A stretch of DNA of 64,000 nt. Origin: Burkholderia sp. FERM BP-3421. Lineage in GTDB: Bacteria > Pseudomonadota > Gammaproteobacteria > Burkholderiales > Burkholderiaceae. The position numbers were made by a program, and so were the translations under genes. Positions 58,634 through 64,000 of this stretch are shown here, one piece after another. Position 1 is the first letter of the stretch, and each line of letters begins with the position of its first letter. The stretch covers positions 1 to 64,000 of the forward strand of contig NZ_CP117781.1 of the NCBI RefSeq assembly GCF_028657905.1. Reading direction: 5' to 3'. Below the pieces are notes generated by a model. The model saw only the letters and a list, made by a program, of their open reading frames with translations. It did not search any database and was not told the origin of the DNA.

Positions 58634-59611
58634 CTAGAAACGATCGAGCACGTCGAACACCTTGTCGGCGGTGCGCTTCGCGTCCGCCGACAAGCCGCTG
58701 TCCTTCACCGCCTGCTTGGCCACTTCGCCGCCGATGTCCTTGATCGCGCTGATCGCCGCCGACACCGGATTGAAGCGCCCCTTGGTGATGACGTCGATCA
58801 GCGTCTTGCCGATGCCCTTCACGATCGCGCCGAGATACTTGCCGACCTGCTCGAAGCCCCATTGCAGGTTGTCCTTGTTGGTGCCGTCGAGGCGGACATG
58901 GGTGTCGCTCGTCTGATCGAGCTGGTGCCCCTTGCCCTGGATTTCCTGCGCATAGGACCAGCCGTTCTTGCAGATGTCCTGCAGCATGCCGGCTTCCGTG
59001 CCGTGGCGCGCGTCGCCGTCCTTGGTGAAGCCGTCGATCTTGCCGTTGCCGAGCTGCGAATCGGAACGCACGCCGCCCTCGCGGTTGTTCGAACTCTTCA
59101 CGTAGGTGAGCATGGCCGCCGCGCGGTATGCCTGATCGGGATCGCTGTCCATGTGGCCGCCGACCAGCTGGTTGAGCTTGTCGCGAATGCCGCTCTGGTT
59201 GCCGAGCTGCTTGAGCAGCGGGTTGTCCTTGATGATCTGCTCCGCGCTGCGCGCGTCGCCGGGAGGACGCGAGGTGTTCGCGTCGGGCGGCGCGGATGCG
59301 AAGCGCGCCATCGACGGGTCCGGCGACGCCGGGCAACGCTGCTCGGGCGGCGGCGCGGCGGGAGCCTGCGCGAATTTCCCGGTCGGCTTGAAATTGAACG
59401 AGGCATCCCCGCCGCCGTCCGGCCCGCTATCGCTCGGGAGCGCTTGATTCGAATCGCCGTCGACCTTGAACAGCTCGATCGACTCCTTCAGGATCCGGCG
59501 CAGCGCGTCGGACGATTCGGCTTCCGCGTCCTGCGACGGCTTGAATGCGTGGGCCGGCACGATCGGCATGTCGAATACATTGCCGGGATCGCCATTGATT
59601 CTGCTCGCCAT
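58634..59611 (-). CDS. Probable type III-secreted protein (325 aa), HrpB-regulated
   Basis: No enzyme domain is recognised. The first 50 residues are polar with Ser/Asn/Pro and no signal peptide. Residues 75-150 are disordered (Pro, Gly, Asp). A helical domain follows (NPLLKQLGNQSGIRDKLNQL, DPDQAYRAAAMLTYVKSS, GFTKDGDARHGTEAGMLQDI), ending with an amphipathic, Gly/Ile-rich helix pair (VGKYLGAIVKGIGKTLIDV) like harpins and translocator-type proteins. The promoter carries an hrpII box 118 bp upstream, typical of type III effector and harpin genes in Ralstonia and plant-pathogenic Burkholderia. Start: ATG 59611 with GGAGG 8 nt upstream. Cys content is very low, as usual for effectors. Confidence 0.72.
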   Translation of the reverse strand: MASRINGDPGNVFDMPIVPAHAFKPSQDAEAESSDALRRILKESIELFKVDGDSNQALPSDSGPDGGGDASFNFKPTGKFAQAPAAPPPEQRCPASPDPSMARFASAPPDANTSRPPGDARSAEQIIKDNPLLKQLGNQSGIRDKLNQLVGGHMDSDPDQAYRAAAMLTYVKSSNNREGGVRSDSQLGNGKIDGFTKDGDARHGTEAGMLQDICKNGWSYAQEIQGKGHQLDQTSDTHVRLDGTNKDNLQWGFEQVGKYLGAIVKGIGKTLIDVITKGRFNPVSAAISAIKDIGGEVAKQAVKDSGLSADAKRTADKVFDVLDRF

Positions 59612-59689
59612 GAGGTAGTCCTCCGACTGGAATGTCCGTGCATGAAGCCGACTGCCCGTGCGCGGCAGGCGATCGGTTTCGCGCAAAGC

Positions 59690-59752
59690 ATCTTGCTCTG
59701 CGGCGATGTGGGAGCGCGAAGGAGGAAGCGAAGCTGTGTCGATGCATGCGAA
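59690..59752 (-). promoter_or_regulatory. hrpII (PIP-type) box and -10 element
   Basis: On the minus strand TTCG (59752-59749), 16 nt, TTCG (59732-59729), then 33 nt to CAAGAT (59695-59690), which fits the YANNRT -10 consensus. This matches the HrpB/HrpX-dependent promoter layout of TTCG-N16-TTCG with a -10 at about 30-32 nt. Confidence 0.7.
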
Positions 59753-59974
59753 GCGAATGGAGCGCGCGCGTGAGATGCGTGGCTACGCCTCATGACAATC
59801 GATGGGCTCATCCCGAGCTTGGCCGTCGCTCGATCGAGCGTGCAATAGCGTGGCCCGGTTCGCCTATCGGGACGACATCAGCATGCCGCTTCGGCTCGAC
59901 GTGGACGCCTGGAATTCATTCGCGCGGGCCGACGGCGGTGAGCGGTATCGCTGAAGGCAGCCGGCGGAATCGAC
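59753..59974. other. Remainder of the intergenic region downstream of the AraC gene
   Basis: About 220 bp between the hrpII box and the AraC stop (59975). Nothing recognisable; a further CGAA at 59717-59720 lies between the box and the -10. Confidence 0.4.
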
Positions 59975-60793
59975 TCAACCGGCATCGAGCGGCTCGGCCG
60001 GGTTCGATGTCGCCGCCCCCCGCCCCGCCACATACCGGCTCGGCGCGTCCCCCAGCACCCCGCGAAACGCCGACGCGAACGCACTCGGGCTCGCATACCC
60101 CAGATCGAGCGCGACCCGCGTGACCGACTGCCCCTCGCCCAGCCGCGCCACGGCGGCGAGCAAACACACCTGCTGCCGCCACGCCGCGAAGCTCACTCCC
60201 GTCTGCGCACGAAAGAGCCGCGTGAAAGTACGCCGGCTCATCCCCGCCTCGGCCGCCACGCCGTCGAGATCGCGCGTGATCGACGGCGCGTCGAACACGC
60301 GCCGGCATACCCTCGCGAGACGCGGATCGGCGGGCAGCGGCGCATGCAGCGACAGGCGCGGCATCGACGCGATTTCCGCGACCAGCAGCCCCATCAGCAT
60401 GCCGTCCCGCCCATCGCGCGCATACAGCGGCGGCACATCGACCGCCTCCGCGAGCAACTGCCCGAGCAGCGCCGACACCCCATACACGCCGCACTGATCG
60501 GGCAAGCCCGCCGCGTCGGCCGCCGCCTGTGCGATGAAGGTATTGAGCATCGTGACCGGCCCGCTCATCGTCATGTCGTGCGCGACGCCGGCGGGCACCC
60601 AGCAGGCGCGTTGCGGCGGGACGAGCCAGCGCCCCCGCGGCGTCGCCACGCTGATCGCGCCGCGCGCGGCGAACGCGAACTGCCCGCGCCGGTGCGCATG
60701 CATGGGAAAGGTCTCGCCCGGCGCGTAGTCGTTGGCGGTCACCACCACGTCGCGCGGGAGATCTTCGTAGGGATCGAGCAGCGTATCTCTCAT
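59975..60793 (-). CDS. AraC-family regulator with cupin sensor
   Basis: A 272-aa protein. Cupin N-terminus about 20-100 (PGETFPMHAHRRGQFAFAARG, WLVPPQRACWVPAGVAHDM), then two HTH motifs (LDGVAAEAGMSRRTFTRLFRAQTG and VTRVALDLGYASPSAFASAFRGVLG). This is the small-molecule-sensing cupin-AraC class. The ATG at 60793 gives the normal N-terminus. It is divergent from the alpha/beta-hydrolase gene with 135 bp between and probably regulates it. The type III-linked gene downstream has its own promoter. Confidence 0.9.
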   Translation of the reverse strand: MRDTLLDPYEDLPRDVVVTANDYAPGETFPMHAHRRGQFAFAARGAISVATPRGRWLVPPQRACWVPAGVAHDMTMSGPVTMLNTFIAQAAADAAGLPDQCGVYGVSALLGQLLAEAVDVPPLYARDGRDGMLMGLLVAEIASMPRLSLHAPLPADPRLARVCRRVFDAPSITRDLDGVAAEAGMSRRTFTRLFRAQTGVSFAAWRQQVCLLAAVARLGEGQSVTRVALDLGYASPSAFASAFRGVLGDAPSRYVAGRGAATSNPAEPLDAG

Positions 60794-60928
60794 GGCCCGG
60801 ATTCTATAGTGATTGACCCGCCAACGCAGGCGGGCCAGCAGCGCCCGACGCACAATCCGTCGTCGATCCGGGGCCGCTCGCGCCGCCCGTCGGATTGCAA
60901 CCCCCTCTCTTTCGATTCCGGAGTCGAC

Positions 60929-61696
60929 ATGCCCAATACGTTTCATCGCGTGGGAAGCGGTCCCCACGCCGTCCTCGTGCTGCACGGCTGGTTCGGCGAT
61001 GCGCACGCGTTCGAGCCGATCGAGCCCTGGCTCTCGACCGACGCGTTCAGCTACGTCTTCATGGACAACCGCGGTTACGGCGGGATGCGCGCCGCGCCCG
61101 GCGCGTACACGATCGACGAAGTCGCCGCTGATGCGCTCGCGCTCGCGGATGCGCTCGGCTGCCCGCGCTTCAGTCTCGTCGGTCATTCGATGGGCGCGAT
61201 GGCGGCGGAGCGCATCGCCGCGCGCGCGCCCGAGCGGGTACGCGCGCTGGCGCCGATCACGCCGGTGCCATGCGGCGGGATCGCCTTCGATCCCGACCAT
61301 CGCGCGTGGCTCGACGCCGCCGCCGCTTCGCCGGCGCGACGCCGGGACATCATCGCCCGCAGCACGGGGCAGCGCCTGCCGGCCGCGTGGGTGACGTGGA
61401 AGGCGGCGTACTCGTTGGAGCGCGCCGCGCCGGAGGCCTTCGCCGCCTACTTCGCCGCGTGGGCCGATACCGATTTCAGCGACGAACTCGACCGACGGCA
61501 TCCGATGAAGGTGCTGGTCGGCGCGCACGACGCGATGTTCAACGCGGCGCTGATGGAGCGGACCTATCTGCGGCGCTATCCGCTCGCCACGCTGGAGGTG
61601 CTGGACAACGCCGGCCACTACCCGATGAACGAAACACCGCTCGCGTTGGCGGCGACGCTCGAATCGTTCCTGCGAACCTGCGCGCTGCCGGCTTGA
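60929..61696 (+). CDS. Alpha/beta-hydrolase
   Basis: A 255-aa enzyme with oxyanion region VLHGWFGD, nucleophile elbow GHSMG (S87), acid in VGAHDAMF and His in NAGHYPMNE, the full catalytic triad. Esterase, lactonase or similar; the substrate is not evident. The ATG at 60929 is preceded by GGAG. It is divergent from the AraC gene, its likely regulator. It converges on the thiolase gene. Confidence 0.9.
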   Translation: MPNTFHRVGSGPHAVLVLHGWFGDAHAFEPIEPWLSTDAFSYVFMDNRGYGGMRAAPGAYTIDEVAADALALADALGCPRFSLVGHSMGAMAAERIAARAPERVRALAPITPVPCGGIAFDPDHRAWLDAAAASPARRRDIIARSTGQRLPAAWVTWKAAYSLERAAPEAFAAYFAAWADTDFSDELDRRHPMKVLVGAHDAMFNAALMERTYLRRYPLATLEVLDNAGHYPMNETPLALAATLESFLRTCALPA

Positions 61697-61719
61697 TGCA
61701 CGCGCGATGAAGCGCCGGA

Positions 61720-61754
61720 TGCAAAATGGGCCGGCGCAACCCACGCGCCGGCCC
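61720..61754 (-). terminator. Terminator of the thiolase gene
   Basis: Perfect 10-bp stem gggccggcgc (61728-61737) and gcgccggccc (61745-61754). On the minus strand it is followed by attttgc, a short T run. It may serve both convergent genes. Confidence 0.65.
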
Positions 61755-61804
61755 GTTCCTCGTCGCACCGCGCGGCCATGCCTCCGCGCGGCCGGTTATT
61801 TTCT

Positions 61805-62992
61805 TCAGCCGAGGTTCTCGAAAATAGCCGCGATGCCCTGCCCGCCGCCGATGCACATCGTGACGAGCGCATAGCGCCCGCCCACGCGTTGCAGCTCATG
61901 CAGCGCCTTCACGGTGATCATCGCGCCGGTCGCGCCGATCGGGTGACCGAGCGAGATGCCCGAGCCGTTCGGGTTCACCTTCGCCGCATCGAAGCCCAGC
62001 TCCTGCGACACCGCGCAGGCCTGCGCCGCGAAGGCCTCGTTGGCTTCGATCACGTCGAGATCCTCGACGCGCAGCCCGGCGCGCTGCAGCGCCGTGCGCG
62101 TCGCCGGCACGGGGCCGATGCCCATGTATTGCGGATCGACGCCCGCGTGCGCATACGCGACGAGCCGCGCCATCGGCTTGAGCCCGCGCTGTTCCGCCGC
62201 CTCGCGCGACATCAGCAGCACCGCCGCCGCGCCGTCGTTGATGCCCGAGGCATTGCCGGCCGTCACCGTGCCGCCGTCTTTCGCGAACACCGTCTTGAGC
62301 TTCGCGAAGTCCTCGGGCACCGCGTCGGTGCGCACGTGCTCGTCGGTATCGAACACGACTTCACGCCCCTTGACGGTGCGCGCGACCGGCACGATCTGGG
62401 CCTTGAAGCGGCCCTCGGCGATCGCGTGCGCGGCGCGCCGATGCGATTCGAGCGAGAGCGCGTCCTGCTGCTCGCGCGTGATCCCGAACTTGCGCGCGAC
62501 GTTCTCCGCCGTCACGCCCATCGGCACGGTGTGAAACGGATCGCTGAGCGCGCCCTGCATCATGTCGACCAGTCGGATATCGCCCATCCGCGCACCGAAG
62601 CGCGCCTCGGACACGATATGCGGCGCGCGGGTCATGTTTTCCGCGCCGCCGCCGATCGCGGCTTCCGCGTCGCCGAGCAGGATCGTCTGCGCGGCCGACA
62701 CGATCGCCTGCAAGCCCGAGCCGCACAGGCGGTTCACGTTGAACGCCGGGGTCGTCTCCGGAATGCCCGCGTCGATCGCGGCGACGCGCGACAGATAGAG
62801 ATCCTTCGGTTCGGTCGCGAGCACGTTGCCGAACACCACGTGGCCGACGTCCTCGCCCTTCACGCCCGTGCGCGCGAGCACCTCGCGCACCACGAGCGCC
62901 CCCAGTTCGGTCGGCGCGAAGTCCTTCAGGCTGCCGCCGAACTTGCCGATGGCGGTCCGCACGCCGCCCACTACCACGACTTCCTTGCTCAT
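61805..62992 (-). CDS. Acetyl-CoA acetyltransferase (thiolase)
   Basis: A 395-aa thiolase with acylated C90 (NRLCGSGLQ), H350 (GHPIGATG) and C380 (MCIGGGQG). It condenses two acetyl-CoA, or cleaves 3-ketoacyl-CoA; biosynthetic (PhaA/BktB-like) and degradative roles cannot be separated by sequence alone. The GGAENMTRAPH segment is typical. ATG 62992 (MSKEVVVVGG). It starts 46 bp after the ETF:ubiquinone oxidoreductase gene on the same strand, consistent with a beta-oxidation unit. Confidence 0.95.
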   Translation of the reverse strand: MSKEVVVVGGVRTAIGKFGGSLKDFAPTELGALVVREVLARTGVKGEDVGHVVFGNVLATEPKDLYLSRVAAIDAGIPETTPAFNVNRLCGSGLQAIVSAAQTILLGDAEAAIGGGAENMTRAPHIVSEARFGARMGDIRLVDMMQGALSDPFHTVPMGVTAENVARKFGITREQQDALSLESHRRAAHAIAEGRFKAQIVPVARTVKGREVVFDTDEHVRTDAVPEDFAKLKTVFAKDGGTVTAGNASGINDGAAAVLLMSREAAEQRGLKPMARLVAYAHAGVDPQYMGIGPVPATRTALQRAGLRVEDLDVIEANEAFAAQACAVSQELGFDAAKVNPNGSGISLGHPIGATGAMITVKALHELQRVGGRYALVTMCIGGGQGIAAIFENLG

Positions 62993-63038
62993 GTCCGTTC
63001 CTTATCGAAGTGGCCGCGCCAACGCGCGCCGGTTTGAC

Positions 63039-64000
63039 TTACATGTTCGGATAATTCGGTCCGCCGCCGCCCTCGGGGGTGACCCAGACGATGTTCTGGG
63101 TCGGGTCCTTGATGTCGCAGGTCTTGCAGTGCACGCAGTTCTGCGCGTTGATCACGAGGCGCTCCGCGCCGTCGTCGGCCTTCACGAACTCGTACACCGC
63201 CGCCGGGCAGAAACGCGCCTCCGGGCCCGCGTACACGTGCAGGTTCACGTCCACCGGCACCTTCGGATCCTTGAGCGTCAGGTGCGCCGGCTGGTTCTCC
63301 TCGTGGTTCGTGTTCGAGATGAACACCGACGACAGCCGGTCGAACGTCAGCTTGCCGTCCGGCTTCGGATACTGGATCGGCTCGCATTGCGACGCCGGCT
63401 TCAGCATCTCGTGATCCGCGTGCTGGTGATGCAGCGTCCACGGCACGTTGCCGCCCAGCACCTTCTGTTCGAGCCCGACCATCGCCGTGCCCAGGTACAA
63501 CCCCTTGCTCATCCACTGCTTGAAGTTGCGCGCGCGGTGCAGCTCCGTGTGCAGCCACGACTGCTTGAAGGCATCCGGATACGCATTCAGCTCGTCGCCC
63601 TGGCGGCCCGCCTGCACCGCGTCGAACGCCGCGTCGGCCGCCAGCATCCCGGTCTTGATCGCCGCATGGCTGCCCTTGATCCGCGCCGCGTTCAGGAAGC
63701 CCGCGTCGTCGCCCACCAGCGCGCCGCCCGGGAACACCGTCTTCGGCAGCGACAGCAGCCCGCCCGCCGTGATCGCGCGCGCGCCGTACGACACCCGCTT
63801 GCCGCCTTCGAGGAACTGGCGGATCGCCGGATGGGTTTTGTAGCGCTGAAATTCCTCGAACGGCGACAGGTACGGGTTCGTGTAGCCGAGCCCGACGATG
63901 AAGCCGACCACCACCTGATTGTTGTCCATGTGGTACAGGAACGAGCCGCCGTAGGTGTCGCGCTTGAGCGGCCAGCCCGCCGTGTGCATCACGAGGCCCG
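63039..64000 (-). CDS. Electron-transfer flavoprotein:ubiquinone oxidoreductase, 5' end cut by window
   Basis: The C-terminal 320 residues of ETF-QO, continuing in frame to the window edge (GLVMHTAGWPLKRDTYGGSF). It passes electrons from reduced ETF to ubiquinone at the inner membrane. The 4Fe-4S ligands are visible: Cys in RFCPAAVYEF and three in NCVHCKTCDIKDP. The flavin-fold strand GDDAGFLNAARIKGSHAA and the membrane-surface segment are present. It precedes the thiolase gene on the same strand, as expected for fatty-acid oxidation. Confidence 0.95.
   Translation of the reverse strand, partial: GLVMHTAGWPLKRDTYGGSFLYHMDNNQVVVGFIVGLGYTNPYLSPFEEFQRYKTHPAIRQFLEGGKRVSYGARAITAGGLLSLPKTVFPGGALVGDDAGFLNAARIKGSHAAIKTGMLAADAAFDAVQAGRQGDELNAYPDAFKQSWLHTELHRARNFKQWMSKGLYLGTAMVGLEQKVLGGNVPWTLHHQHADHEMLKPASQCEPIQYPKPDGKLTFDRLSSVFISNTNHEENQPAHLTLKDPKVPVDVNLHVYAGPEARFCPAAVYEFVKADDGAERLVINAQNCVHCKTCDIKDPTQNIVWVTPEGGGGPNYPNM

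Overview
The window is GC-rich (about 70%), with strong G/C third-codon bias and short intergenic hairpins. The gene set (mprF-acvB, DbpA, KatG, AraC/LysR regulators, subtilase autotransporter, an HrpB-type promoter, a large modular PKS locus) points to a Burkholderia chromosome, most likely a plant-associated species of the gladioli/glumae/plantarii kind. The species is inference from gene content only.

Layout. 1-5.3 kb: end of an AraC regulator; a complete IS256-family element with exact 9-bp target duplications; a VOC protein; a nitrilase-fold protein lacking all three catalytic residues, divergent from a LysR regulator. 5.1-10.9 kb: a tiny zinc-ribbon gene coupled to dbpA, then mprF coupled to acvB (lysyl-phosphatidylglycerol synthesis, flipping and probable turnover). 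11-20 kb: a TonB-dependent receptor, a 2OG-Fe(II) oxygenase, a subtilase autotransporter split by a frameshift in a C7 tract, and an AT-rich stretch without a convincing gene. 20-31 kb: TenI/ThiE-like protein, katG, an O-methyltransferase-like protein, a sulfur-handling trio (TusA-like, DsrE-like, and a TusA-like domain fused to a MetE catalytic domain), a LysR remnant, YceI, a FadD ligase and an AraC regulator.

32-54 kb is the centrepiece: a minus-strand biosynthetic operon with overlapping or nearly overlapping genes. In transcription order it encodes a PaaI thioesterase, FAAL-ACAD-ACP, a membrane desaturase, a heme-oxygenase-fold iron oxidase, KS-AT, ACP-aminotransferase-condensation, a free carrier protein, KS-AT-DH-ER-KR-ACP-TE and an acyl-CoA synthetase. 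The logic is activation and desaturation of a fatty acid, one malonyl extension, conversion of the beta-keto to a beta-amino group, a condensation, another fully reducing extension and thioesterase release. As read, two synthase genes are broken: an in-frame amber codon in the AT of the large PKS and a frameshift in a GC-dinucleotide run in the first KS. Two proteins carry repeat-encoded linkers, one a 12-bp minisatellite of about 23 units.

54-64 kb: a long non-coding stretch with a second minisatellite and a possible leader peptide; an actinobacterial-type valyl-tRNA synthetase beside the cluster (candidate self-resistance gene); a probable type III-secreted protein behind a TTCG-N16-TTCG hrpII box; an AraC regulator, an alpha/beta hydrolase, a thiolase, and the C-terminal part of ETF:ubiquinone oxidoreductase, cut by the window edge.
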